From Rodentibacter sp901420285 (lineage in GTDB: Bacteria > Pseudomonadota > Gammaproteobacteria > Enterobacterales > Pasteurellaceae): a stretch of 64,000 nucleotides of DNA. The notes under the pieces are model-generated. The model saw nothing but the letters and a program-made list of their open reading frames with translations, made no database searches and had not been told where the DNA came from. The position numbers were made by a program, and so were the translations under genes. Below, piece by piece: positions 8,321 to 17,159 of this stretch (its first letter is position 1; the number at the start of each line of letters is the position of its first letter). The DNA is taken from contig NZ_CP162010.1 in the NCBI RefSeq assembly GCF_041734645.1, positions 806,001 through 870,000 on the forward strand. The letters run 5' to 3'.

Positions 8321-11122
8321 ATGATTAAACAAATTACAGAACGTTTTACGCCGAAGCAGTATCTCGGTGAATTTATTTTTGCTTTAACGGCACTTTTCGG
8401 GCTCTATTTGATTGTTGCCTGGTCAAGTTATACGCCTTTAGATAATTCTTGGTCTACCGCCAGTTATCAAACGGAAGTCGTCAATAAAGCCGGTGCGTTC
8501 GGTGCCTGGTTAATGGACGCTTTTTTGGTATTTTTCGGTTATGTGGGCAACGTATTTCCATTTTTATTTTTCTTTGTACCGATCTTCTTACTGAAAACCA
8601 AAGCGGTTCGCGCTTTATCCGTAACCAAAATTCTTTTGCGTAGTTTCGGTTTCATTATGCTACTCGTCGGCTTAACGACGATGGCAACATTACTGCTTTC
8701 CAATACGAATTACTATTTATCGGGCGGCGTATTGGGTGGAAGCCTAGTGGTTTCTTTTTATCCGACTTTAGGCAAATTAGGCTGTATTCTCGCCGGATTA
8801 GCGTTCTCGGTAATCGGTTTTATTTTTTGTTCCGGCACTTTTCTAATTCGCCTTATCGTGCGTTTCTATCGTTGGCTCACGATGAAAAATGATGAAGGTG
8901 AAAGTGTCGGCGAGCAAGGCAAAGAATCTGCGGATGAATTGGAACAAATCGTAATTCATAAGCCGGAAACGCTTGTCGTGAATAAAGATGAAGCGGAGGT
9001 GGTCTCTCTTCAAGAAGATGAAATTCTCGCAAAGGAAAATGGAAATGTGATCGAGCCGTTGTCTTCGGAAAAAGAGATCAATATCAGCGGATTGTCGAAT
9101 GAAAGAAATATTTTACCAAATGCTTTGAAGAACTTGCCTGATTTTGATGAAAATTTTGCGGATTTTAAACGGGAAAACTTGGACGAATTGCCTAAAGTCA
9201 GTATTTCCGAGGGAGGTGCGTTATCGGCCCGGCAAAATTTTGCTTCGAGTCAAGAAAATATTTATTCGCCGATTCAAGTCGAAGAAAAAACAAATCTACT
9301 GGATTCTTTGCAAGAACCTGCAATGCCGAGGGTTTCTTTGGCATCGGCGACATCACAAAATAGCACCGCATTGGAAAGCAGAATGGCTGCGCCGGAAGAA
9401 GAGAGTGCAGATGATGAACTGGCTCGCCAATTTGCCGCCCAGGAGCGACAACGTTTAACGGAGATGGAACAACGGGCGAAAGTGTTAAATGCGGAAGAAG
9501 CGTTAAAGGTGGTTTTATCGGAACCGCAAGTGCCCGAGAGCACCGCATTGGAGGCAGACAGTACGCCTAACTATAAATCCTACGCTGATTCGTTAGTACA
9601 TCCGGCGTTCCAACAACCGACCGCCAAACGGGAAAAACCAAGCACCCCATTGCCAAGTTTGGATCTTTTGGAACGTCGCCCTGCCCAATTGCAAGATATT
9701 ACGCGTGAAGAAATTATGGACACATCGCGCCGCATTGAACAGCAATTGCGTAATTTTAATATAAAAGCAACGGTGCAAGACGTACTTGTCGGTCCGGTTG
9801 TCACGCGTTATGAACTGGAATTACAACCGGGTGTGAAGGCATCGAAAGTGACCGGTATTGATACGGATTTAGCGCGTGCATTGATGTTTCGTTCGATTCG
9901 TGTGGCTGAAGTGATTCCGGGTAAACCTTATATCGGTATTGAAACGCCGAACGCGCATCGTCAAATCGTGCCGTTACGCGATGTATTGGATAGCGCGGAA
10001 TTTCACAATGCCAAGGCTTTATTGCCAATGGCATTGGGAAAAGATATTAGCGGTAAACCGGTGGTGGTCGATTTGGCCAAAATGCCGCACTTATTGGTGG
10101 CAGGGGCGACCGGCTCCGGTAAATCCGTGGGCGTAAATACGATGATTTTGAGCTTGTTGTTCCGCGTGCAACCGGAAGACGTGAAATTCATTATGATTGA
10201 TCCTAAAGTGGTGGAACTTTCCGTGTATAACGATATTCCGCACTTGCTTACGCCGGTGGTTACTGATATGAAGAAAGCGGCGAATGCGCTTCGTTGGTGT
10301 GTGGATGAGATGGAACGCCGCTATCGATTACTTTCTGCTTTGCGCGTGCGTAATATCGAAGGCTTTAACGAAAAAATCGACGAATATGAAGCCATGAGGA
10401 TGCCAATTCCAAATCCGATTTGGAAACCCGGTGATACTATCGATCAAATGCCGCCGGCATTGAAAAAACTCAGTTATATTGTGGTAATTGTTGATGAATT
10501 TGCCGATTTGATGATGGTGGCGGGAAAACAAATTGAAGAGTTGATTGCGCGCCTTGCGCAAAAAGCCCGCGCTATCGGTATTCATTTGATCTTGGCCACG
10601 CAGCGTCCGTCCGTGGATGTGATCACCGGTTTAATTAAAGCCAATGTGCCAAGCAGGATTGCCTTTACCGTAGCAAGTAAAATCGACTCGCGTACTATTT
10701 TGGATCAAGGTGGTGCGGAAGCCCTACTTGGTCGTGGCGATATGTTGTACTCGGGCCAAGGTTCATCAGATCTCGTGCGTGTCCACGGTGCCTTTATGAG
10801 CGATGATGAAGTGGTGCGTATTGCCGATGATTGGCGTGCACGCGCTAAACCGGATTATATTGACGGCATTTTAGATGGCACTGACGATGAGGAAAATACT
10901 GAAAAAACGGTCGCTATCGGCGATGAGTTGGATCCGCTGTTTGATGAGGTGATGGAATTTGTATTAAACACGGGTACTACGTCAGTTTCCTCTATTCAAC
11001 GTAAATTTAGCGTCGGTTTTAATCGTGCCGCTCGTATTATGGATCAAATGGAAGAGCAAGGTATTGTGAGCGCCATGCAAAACGGTAAACGAGAAATTTT
11101 GGCGCACCGTCCCGATTATTAA
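8321..11122 (+). CDS. ftsK: DNA translocase FtsK
   Basis: A 933-residue septal DNA pump that segregates terminal chromosome regions and activates XerCD at dif. The N-terminus holds about four transmembrane helices (residues 20-180). A low-complexity acidic linker (about 190-460) leads to the RecA-like motor with Walker A GATGSGKSVG (about residue 595), and the C-terminal gamma winged helix (GTTSVSSIQRKFSVGFNRA) binds KOPS sites. The linker is much shorter than in E. coli. It contains two copies of the 12-base repeat (9362-9373 and 9539-9550), both read as S-T-A-L-E, which fits accumulation where protein sequence is unconstrained. Confidence 0.97.
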   Translation: MIKQITERFTPKQYLGEFIFALTALFGLYLIVAWSSYTPLDNSWSTASYQTEVVNKAGAFGAWLMDAFLVFFGYVGNVFPFLFFFVPIFLLKTKAVRALSVTKILLRSFGFIMLLVGLTTMATLLLSNTNYYLSGGVLGGSLVVSFYPTLGKLGCILAGLAFSVIGFIFCSGTFLIRLIVRFYRWLTMKNDEGESVGEQGKESADELEQIVIHKPETLVVNKDEAEVVSLQEDEILAKENGNVIEPLSSEKEINISGLSNERNILPNALKNLPDFDENFADFKRENLDELPKVSISEGGALSARQNFASSQENIYSPIQVEEKTNLLDSLQEPAMPRVSLASATSQNSTALESRMAAPEEESADDELARQFAAQERQRLTEMEQRAKVLNAEEALKVVLSEPQVPESTALEADSTPNYKSYADSLVHPAFQQPTAKREKPSTPLPSLDLLERRPAQLQDITREEIMDTSRRIEQQLRNFNIKATVQDVLVGPVVTRYELELQPGVKASKVTGIDTDLARALMFRSIRVAEVIPGKPYIGIETPNAHRQIVPLRDVLDSAEFHNAKALLPMALGKDISGKPVVVDLAKMPHLLVAGATGSGKSVGVNTMILSLLFRVQPEDVKFIMIDPKVVELSVYNDIPHLLTPVVTDMKKAANALRWCVDEMERRYRLLSALRVRNIEGFNEKIDEYEAMRMPIPNPIWKPGDTIDQMPPALKKLSYIVVIVDEFADLMMVAGKQIEELIARLAQKARAIGIHLILATQRPSVDVITGLIKANVPSRIAFTVASKIDSRTILDQGGAEALLGRGDMLYSGQGSSDLVRVHGAFMSDDEVVRIADDWRARAKPDYIDGILDGTDDEENTEKTVAIGDELDPLFDEVMEFVLNTGTTSVSSIQRKFSVGFNRAARIMDQMEEQGIVSAMQNGKREILAHRPDY

Positions 11123-11151
11123 TTTCAATTCGACTTAAAAAGGAAAGTAAA

Positions 11152-11784
11152 ATGAAAAAAACGCTGTTAAGACTCACTGCAATTCACGCTATCGGCGCGG
11201 GATTAATGGGCTTCAGTGCGGTGGTATTTGCTGATGCCGCGGGGGAATTACAGTCGCGTTTAAATCAAGTGCATGTATTAAGTGCCGATTTTACCCAAAC
11301 CGTAACTTCCGCCGGCGGTAAAAACGTACAACAAGGTAGTGGCAAAATTCAAATTAAACGTCCGAATTTATTCCGTATGGATACTCAATTGCCACAGGAA
11401 ACTCAAATTATTGCCGATGGTAAAACCCTTTGGTATTACGATTCTTTCGTGCAACAAGTGACTGCGCAATGGGTAAAAGATGCGGTAAACGACACGCCGT
11501 TTGTATTGCTTACTAGCAACGATAATAGTCATTGGAATCAATATTCCGTAACGCAACAAGCGGATACCTTTGTGTTAAAACCAAAATCGGCCAAGAGTAA
11601 TATCAGACAGTTTGATATTCGTGTGGATAGCGGCGGTGTATTGAAAAATTTCAGCACAACGGAAAAAGACGGTCAAACTAACCTTTACGTGTTACGCAAT
11701 ATTACCAATCAAACTTTATCGGATAACTTGTTTCAATTCACGCCACCGAAAGGTGTCGAGTTGGATGACCAACGCAAAAAATAA
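11152..11784 (+). CDS. lolA: Outer-membrane lipoprotein carrier protein LolA
   Basis: Periplasmic chaperone that carries lipoproteins from LolCDE to LolB. The 210-residue precursor has a signal peptide with probable cleavage after Ala27 (VVFA/DAAGEL), then the LolA domain starting with LQSRLNQVHVLSADFTQTV. It lies between ftsK and rarA in the conserved cluster and ends in a clear terminator. AAAAGGAAAG precedes the start. Confidence 0.96.
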   Translation: MKKTLLRLTAIHAIGAGLMGFSAVVFADAAGELQSRLNQVHVLSADFTQTVTSAGGKNVQQGSGKIQIKRPNLFRMDTQLPQETQIIADGKTLWYYDSFVQQVTAQWVKDAVNDTPFVLLTSNDNSHWNQYSVTQQADTFVLKPKSAKSNIRQFDIRVDSGGVLKNFSTTEKDGQTNLYVLRNITNQTLSDNLFQFTPPKGVELDDQRKK

Positions 11785-11796
11785 CTCAAAGAATAA

Positions 11797-11828
11797 AGGG
11801 CGTATTTTAAGTACGCCCTCAATTTTTT
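11797..11828 (+). terminator. Rho-independent terminator after lolA
   Basis: An 8-bp stem (AGGGCGTA / TACGCCCT) with a short loop followed by six T. It lies between lolA and rarA, so rarA expression may need read-through or its own promoter. Confidence 0.8.
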
Positions 11829-11846
11829 CCCAATTCATAGGAAATA

Positions 11847-13190
11847 ATGATGCCTAATTTTGATTTCGATTTTGCTGAGAATAGCTTTCAGCCATTGGCG
11901 GCGAGAATGCGTCCGACTAATCTCGAGCAATATTTTGGTCAATCGCATTTAATTGGTGAAGGTAAACCGCTACGCAAAGCCATTCAAGCCGGCCATGTGC
12001 ATTCAATGATTTTTTGGGGGCCGCCGGGTACCGGTAAAACCACTTTGGCGGAAATTATCGCTAACCGCATTAATGCCAATGTGGAACGTATTTCTGCTGT
12101 TACCGGCGGCATTAAAGAAATTCGCGACGCCATTGAACGTGCTAAACAAAACCGCCTTGCCGATCGTAAAACCGTTTTGTTTGTGGATGAAGTACATCGT
12201 TTCAACAAAAGTCAGCAAGATGCTTTTTTGCCGCATATTGAAGACGGTACTGTTATTTTTATCGGCGCGACTACAGAAAATCCGTCTTTTGAACTGAATA
12301 ATGCATTGCTCTCACGGGTGCGGGTTTATGTGTTGAAATCCTTAACCGTGCAAGAAATCGAACAAGTATTGCAACGGGCCGTGCAAGATTCGGAACGCGG
12401 GCTGGGCAACACGCGGTTGGTTTTAGAAGACAATATTTTGCATCTGCTTGCCGAATATGTGAATGGCGATGCCCGCCTTGCGCTTAATTCCCTTGAATTG
12501 ATGGCTGATATGGCGGATGAAATCGAAAACGGTAAAAAAATCGACCACACTTTATTAAAAGAAGTGCTAGGCGAACGTCAAGCACGCTTTGATAAACAGG
12601 GCGATCGTTTTTATGATTTGATTTCCGCTTTACATAAATCCGTGCGTGGCTCAGCGCCTGATGCGGCGTTGTATTGGTACGCGCGTATTTTAACTGCCGG
12701 TGGCGATCCGCTTTATGTGGCAAGACGTTTGCTAGCGATCGCATCGGAAGACGTTGGTAATGCGGATCCGCGTGCCATGCAAGTAGCGCTTGCGGCTTGG
12801 GATTGTTTCTCCCGCGTTGGCCCTTATGAAGGCGAACGTGCTATTGCACAAGCGATTATATATCTTGCCGTCGCGCCGAAGAGCAATGCCGTTTACACTG
12901 CATTCAACGCCGCAAAACAACAGGCCAAAGCGTTACCGGATTATGACGTACCGCCGCATTTACGCAATGCACCGACTAATCTAATGAAAGAGCTTGGCTA
13001 TGGCGCAGAATATCGTTATGCGCACGATGAGCCGAATGCTTATGCGGCAGGGGAAAATTATTTTCCGCAAGAAATGAAAGACACGCAATATTATTTTCCG
13101 ACCAATCGCGGGATGGAAATTCAAATTAAAGAAAAGCTGGAACGCTTGCGTGAACAAGATAAAAATGCCTTGAAAAAAAGATATAAGTAA
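11847..13190 (+). CDS. rarA: Replication-associated recombination protein A (MgsA family)
   Basis: A 447-residue AAA+ ATPase related to clamp-loader subunits, acting at stalled replication forks. It shows Walker A GPPGTGKTT (about residue 56), Walker B LFVDEVHRFNKSQQD, the sensor 1 segment GATTENPSFE, and the C-terminal tetramerisation domain. Two adjacent ATG codons (11847 and 11850) are possible starts; TCATAGGAAATA lies just upstream. It is the last gene of the lrp-ftsK-lolA-rarA cluster. Confidence 0.96.
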   Translation: MMPNFDFDFAENSFQPLAARMRPTNLEQYFGQSHLIGEGKPLRKAIQAGHVHSMIFWGPPGTGKTTLAEIIANRINANVERISAVTGGIKEIRDAIERAKQNRLADRKTVLFVDEVHRFNKSQQDAFLPHIEDGTVIFIGATTENPSFELNNALLSRVRVYVLKSLTVQEIEQVLQRAVQDSERGLGNTRLVLEDNILHLLAEYVNGDARLALNSLELMADMADEIENGKKIDHTLLKEVLGERQARFDKQGDRFYDLISALHKSVRGSAPDAALYWYARILTAGGDPLYVARRLLAIASEDVGNADPRAMQVALAAWDCFSRVGPYEGERAIAQAIIYLAVAPKSNAVYTAFNAAKQQAKALPDYDVPPHLRNAPTNLMKELGYGAEYRYAHDEPNAYAAGENYFPQEMKDTQYYFPTNRGMEIQIKEKLERLREQDKNALKKRYK

Positions 13191-13371
13191 AACAGTAATA
13201 AAAACGCGGCTTATAGGCATAAAAAGCACGTACTAAAAAGCGATCTTTTTATAAAAATTTCTTTTTGCTTTATTAAAAGCGCAGCGGGTCTTAGCAAAAT
13301 AAATAGAGAAAGCGAGATAAAACAATGAAATAAGCTTTTTCTTATTTTACAAAAATAAAACATGAAACGAG

Positions 13372-13399
13372 CTGAAAGCAAGACTCGACGAAGTATAAT
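13372..13399 (+). promoter_or_regulatory. Predicted promoter of the Bcr/CflA efflux gene
   Basis: A perfect -10 TATAAT at 13394-13399 with a weak -35-like CTGAAA 16 bases upstream. It lies inside the longest open frame of the downstream gene, which supports starting that gene at the later ATG (13434). Confidence 0.5.
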
Positions 13400-13433
13400 C
13401 GGCGCCTTATTTTTATTTTATTCGGATTTCTTT

Positions 13434-14606
13434 ATGACAAGCGCAAATTCCAAAGCCTTTTTAGTGATTTTACTCGGCGTACTTTCCGCCTTCGGACCTT
13501 TCGTGGTGGATTTATATCTACCGTCATTGCCACAATTGGCGACCTTCTTCAACAGCACCGCATCCATGACCCAATTGACCTTAACCTCCGCGATGATCGG
13601 ATTGGCGCTGGGACAATTGCTGCTTGGCCCGATTAGCGACAAATTTGGTCGTAAAAAGCCACTGATTATTTCCTTGCTGATTTATATTGTTAGCACGATT
13701 TTCATTGTGTTTGCACCGAATATCGAAACGATGATCGCACTACGCCTCATACAAGGTTTATCTTCGGCGGGCGGCGTGGTGATTTCCCGTGCGATAGCGA
13801 CGGATTTGTACCGCGGCCGCGAAATGACACGTTTCTTCGGCTTGTTGATGACCATCAATGGCATGGCGCCAATTGTTTCACCGATTCTCGGCAGCCTTTT
13901 ATTGGAATATATCAGCTGGAAAGGCGTGTTTGCCTTCTTGGCATTGATTGGTGTCGTGGTGTTGGCTTTTTGTTTTCGTTTAAAAGAAAGTCTGAGATCG
14001 GAAAATCGCTTGCAAGGTTCGCTGTTTTCCACTTTTTCTGCTTTTGCCAAAATTGTCAAAAATCGATTATTTATGAGCTACGTAGGCATCGAAAGTTTCT
14101 TGCTTGGTGCAATGTTCGCCTACATCGCGGCATCGCCGTTTATTTTGCAAAGTTTTTACGGCTTGAGCGCCTTTGCTTTCGGTTTATGTTTTGGCGCGAA
14201 TGGCGCGGCGTTAGTTATCGGCGCCAATGTCGGCGCGAAGTGGCCAAATAGCACCGCATTGAAGGCCGGTGTGGCGGGCTTTTTTGTCGCCGCAATTTAT
14301 ACCATTGTGGTATTAATGATTCAGCCGCATTGGTTTTGGGTGGAAATCGGTTTCTTTGCGATGTTGCTGTTAATGGGCTTAACGTTTCCGGCCATTTCGT
14401 CCCTTGCAATGGAAAGCGAACGTCAATATGCCGGCAGCGCCTCCGCTTTGTTAGGATTCGCCCCATTCTTTTTAGGCGGTATAGTCTCGCCATTAGTCGG
14501 CATTGGCGATATTTTTTACGCCACAGCAAGCGTAATTTTGGTGTGCGGATTGTTAGGTTTACTCATTTATTTGGCAATTCGCAAGCACATTGCGAATGTT
14601 GACTGA
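13434..14606 (+). CDS. Bcr/CflA-family multidrug efflux MFS transporter
   Basis: A drug/proton antiporter of the major facilitator superfamily with 12 predicted membrane helices over 390 residues. Family landmarks include VDLYLPSLPQLA in the first helix, the loop 2-3 motif GPISDKFGRKKPL, and the helix 5 segment. An upstream ATG at 13362 would add 24 residues with no membrane character, and a -10 box lies inside that extension, so ATG 13434 is preferred. The 12-base repeat occurs in frame at 14250-14261 (N-S-T-A-L-K), in the loop before helix 9. Substrate unknown. Confidence 0.9.
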   Translation: MTSANSKAFLVILLGVLSAFGPFVVDLYLPSLPQLATFFNSTASMTQLTLTSAMIGLALGQLLLGPISDKFGRKKPLIISLLIYIVSTIFIVFAPNIETMIALRLIQGLSSAGGVVISRAIATDLYRGREMTRFFGLLMTINGMAPIVSPILGSLLLEYISWKGVFAFLALIGVVVLAFCFRLKESLRSENRLQGSLFSTFSAFAKIVKNRLFMSYVGIESFLLGAMFAYIAASPFILQSFYGLSAFAFGLCFGANGAALVIGANVGAKWPNSTALKAGVAGFFVAAIYTIVVLMIQPHWFWVEIGFFAMLLLMGLTFPAISSLAMESERQYAGSASALLGFAPFFLGGIVSPLVGIGDIFYATASVILVCGLLGLLIYLAIRKHIANVD

Positions 14607-14635
14607 TTACAAAGCACGTTTGTTTGCCTAGAATA

Positions 14636-14670
14636 AAAAAGCCTTGAAATTGTTATTTTCAAGGCTTTTT
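14636..14670. terminator. Bidirectional terminator between the efflux gene and ssrA
   Basis: A 14-bp perfect stem (AAAAAGCCTTGAAA and complement) around a 7-base loop, flanked by A-runs and T-runs so that it works in both directions for the converging genes. Confidence 0.88.
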
Positions 14671-14702
14671 AGAATTTGATAAGTTTGCTTTAGATGGTGA
14701 TT

Positions 14703-15067
14703 TGGTGGAGCTGGCGGGAGTTGAACCCGCGTCCGAAATTACTCTACCTTCAGTACTACACGTTTAGTCAGTCTTTAATTTCACTTAAGCATGCGGACAG
14801 ACACGCTAAGCTTAAGCTAGTTTGATTCAATTTAGTGTTTCGATCCTCAAACGGCGGCTTCCACACGATCTCGTTTTGGTTTGACTCCGCGAACTCCCCG
14901 TCTTACGAGCGGAAGCTAGGGCGCGAAGGCTAAATGCAGGTTATTAAGCTGCTAAAGCGTATTGTTCGTCGTTTGCGACTATTTTTTTGCGGTTTGTTTA
15001 CGAGGCCTACCGCACCTCGACGTGCACCTTGGGCTTCGCTAATCCCGTCGAATCCAGAATCAGCCCC
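14703..15067 (-). ncRNA. ssrA: Transfer-messenger RNA (tmRNA)
   Basis: tmRNA rescues stalled ribosomes with SmpB. The minus strand begins GGGGCTGATTCTGGATTCGA at 15067 and ends in the tRNA-like T-arm, acceptor stem and CCA at 14703; the two ends pair as in alanine tmRNA. The tag frame (14976-14944) encodes ANDEQYALAA followed by TAA; E. coli has ANDENYALAA, so a single N-to-Q change. Length 365 bases is normal. It is followed by the bidirectional terminator at 14636. Confidence 0.97.
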
Positions 15068-15080
15068 AAAATTGGGCGCT

Positions 15081-15108
15081 AGTCTATCAAAAAAAAGTGA
15101 TAAATCAA
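15081..15108 (-). promoter_or_regulatory. ssrA: Candidate ssrA promoter
   Basis: On the minus strand TTGATT (15108-15103) and TAGACT (15086-15081) are separated by 16 bases and lie about 14 bases upstream of the mature tmRNA 5' end, leaving a short leader for RNase P to remove. Confidence 0.4.
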
Positions 15109-15182
15109 AGAATCTATTTATATCGTGCGCTTTCAGCAGGAGGCGGCTTTCTAAGAATTGATGATGTGCTGATTTGGGCTTC

Positions 15183-15334
15183 CAATGCGGTGCTCCCGGC
15201 GATGGCAAATAAATGCTTGAAAGTTTGCGCAAACGCTTCGCTTAAATTTAATTTATCTGTATGCTTGAACAGTATTTTGCTTGCAGATATACTAAGCCAA
15301 AATTGTAATCAAGTGCGTAATCAGCACCGCATTG
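15183..15334. repeat. Two intergenic copies of the 12-base repeat between ssrA and dinB
   Basis: CAATGCGGTGCT at 15183-15194 and its reverse complement at 15323-15334 are 129 bases apart in the 283-base gap between ssrA and dinB. The second lies 17 bases before the dinB start. No gene or other conserved element was seen in the gap. Confidence 0.7.
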
Positions 15335-15350
15335 AAGCCGCCTTTTAACT

Positions 15351-16418
15351 ATGTCTCCAGCCCGCAAAATCATTCACATTGATATGGATTGCTTTTATGC
15401 CTCGGTGGAAATTCGCGAGAATCCCACCTTGCAAGGCAAGCCCGTTGCAGTGGGCGGCAGTTCGCGTCAGCGCGGCGTGCTTAGCACGTGCAATTATGAG
15501 GCGCGTAAGTTCGGTTTGCATAGCGCAATGCCGACGGCACAGGCGCTGAAAAAATGTTCGAATCTCATTTTGTTGCCGGTAAATATGACGCGATATAAAG
15601 AAGTGTCCGCACAAATTCATCAAATTTTTCATCGTTATACCGACCTTATCGAGCCGCTTTCGTTGGATGAAGCCTATTTGGATGTAACCGATTGCCAAAA
15701 ATGCGCCGGTTCCGCCACTTGGATTGCGCAAGAAATTCGTCAAGCAATTTTTGACGAATTGCAGCTAACCGCTTCAGCCGGCGTGGCACCGCTGAAATTT
15801 CTCGCTAAAATCGCCTCGGATATGAACAAACCGAACGGCCAATTTGTAATTAAACCCGATGACGTAGCAAGTTTTGTCAAAACTTTGCCGTTAAAGAAAA
15901 TTCCCGGCGTGGGTAAAGTGACGACACAGCGTTTGCTGGATATGGGATTGGAAACCTGCGCGGATATTCAAAAATCGGCACAAAACCTGTTACTTAATCA
16001 ATTCGGCAAAATGGGCAAGCGCATATGGGATTTCAGCCACGGTATTGATGAACGCGAAGTGCAAGCGCACCGCGTGCGAAAATCCGTCGGTGTAGAGCGT
16101 ACTTTATCGGAAAATATTCATACCGCCGAACAGGGTCTTGCATTGCTGGAGAATCTTTATGCTGAACTGCTTCGTCGTCTTGAGCGCAGTGCACCGAATA
16201 CACCTTTGTCGGCGTTTCGTAAAATTGGCGTGAAACTCAAATTTGCAGACTTTCAAGTGACGACCTTAGAAAAAACCGGCTTGCCGCTTTGTCTCGACAG
16301 CTTCCGACAATTACTTGGTCAAATTTGGCAACGCAGCCAAGGTAAATCCGTGCGCTTACTCGGTCTTCATGTGAATTTACCGGAAGGAAATAAACAAGAA
16401 CAAATGAGTTTTTGGTAG
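15351..16418 (+). CDS. dinB: DNA polymerase IV
   Basis: Y-family translesion polymerase, 355 residues. Catalytic acidic residues are in IDMDCFYASVE (about residues 9-19) and SLDEAYLDVT (about 103-112); the helix-hairpin-helix IPGVGKVTTQRL and the little-finger domain follow in the normal order. No strong LexA box was seen upstream. The start follows a copy of the 12-base repeat, and no good Shine-Dalgarno sequence is evident. Confidence 0.96.
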   Translation: MSPARKIIHIDMDCFYASVEIRENPTLQGKPVAVGGSSRQRGVLSTCNYEARKFGLHSAMPTAQALKKCSNLILLPVNMTRYKEVSAQIHQIFHRYTDLIEPLSLDEAYLDVTDCQKCAGSATWIAQEIRQAIFDELQLTASAGVAPLKFLAKIASDMNKPNGQFVIKPDDVASFVKTLPLKKIPGVGKVTTQRLLDMGLETCADIQKSAQNLLLNQFGKMGKRIWDFSHGIDEREVQAHRVRKSVGVERTLSENIHTAEQGLALLENLYAELLRRLERSAPNTPLSAFRKIGVKLKFADFQVTTLEKTGLPLCLDSFRQLLGQIWQRSQGKSVRLLGLHVNLPEGNKQEQMSFW

Positions 16419-16452
16419 TGTATAATTCTGCGCTTTTTATGGAGTCAATACG

Positions 16453-17004
16453 ATGAACGCAACAATAGAACATAAATTAGAAGATATTATTTCGATTTTT
16501 AATCAATGTTTTGAACAAGAATATAATACGCGTTTGGTGAAAGGCGGCGAAGAACCAATTTATCTTCCGGCCAACGAGCAGGTGCCGTATAACGCCATTT
16601 ATTTTGCACGCGGTTTTTACAGCAGCGCGTTACATGAAATCGCACATTGGTTGGTCGCCGGCAAAGAACGGCGCAAATTGGAGGATTTCGGGTATTGGTA
16701 CGAGCCCGATGGTCGTTCGGAAGCGCGTCAACGAGATTTTGAAAAAGTCGAAGTAAAACCGCAAGCGATCGAATGGATCTTAGCTACCGCTGCCGGTTTT
16801 CGTTATTTTGCCAGCGCCGATAATCTAAATGGTAATCCGGGCGATACGTTGCCGTTTAAATTGGCGGTGTATGAACAAGTCAAGGTTTATGCGGAAAAAG
16901 GCTTGCCGCAACGCGCAGAAACTTTACGCCGTGCGTTGGCGAAATTTTATGGTACGGAACAGCACCGCATTGAATTGGAAAAATTTGATGTAACGAGGAT
17001 TTAG
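16453..17004 (+). CDS. epmC: Elongation factor P hydroxylase (YfcM/EpmC family)
   Basis: EpmC hydroxylates the beta-lysylated lysine of elongation factor P, which helps ribosomes pass polyproline stretches. The 183-residue protein carries the family's metal-binding HEIAHW motif (about residue 61) and the segments GFYSSALHE and DFGYWYEPDGRS. A -10 box TATAAT lies at 16421-16426, so it can be transcribed apart from dinB. The repeat at 16961-16972 is read as Q-H-R-I-E near the C-terminus. Confidence 0.93.
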   Translation: MNATIEHKLEDIISIFNQCFEQEYNTRLVKGGEEPIYLPANEQVPYNAIYFARGFYSSALHEIAHWLVAGKERRKLEDFGYWYEPDGRSEARQRDFEKVEVKPQAIEWILATAAGFRYFASADNLNGNPGDTLPFKLAVYEQVKVYAEKGLPQRAETLRRALAKFYGTEQHRIELEKFDVTRI

Positions 17005-17068
17005 GCTAAAGACGTATTTGTCGAGTGCAAGCTCGGTTGATTTCGACACCAAATTGAGGGGGCGTTTC

Positions 17069-17124
17069 AGCACCGCATTGAAGGCGCTTCCGCGCTGTCA
17101 ATTTTTCCCTAAATCGGCTAGAAT
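17069..17124 (+). promoter_or_regulatory. Region upstream of prfA: repeat copy and -10 box
   Basis: The 155-base gap between epmC and prfA contains one copy of the 12-base repeat (17069-17080, in the longer context TTTCAGCACCGCATTGAAG) and a -10-like TAGAAT at 17119-17124. No convincing -35 could be assigned. Confidence 0.45.
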
Positions 17125-17159
17125 ACGCCGATTTTATTTTTGGCTTTAACTTTAAAATT

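Noticed and set aside
14930..15348. Open frames of 75-100 codons around ssrA
   Set aside because: They overlap the tmRNA or the gap beyond it, and resemble no protein; the tmRNA ends and tag explain the sequence.
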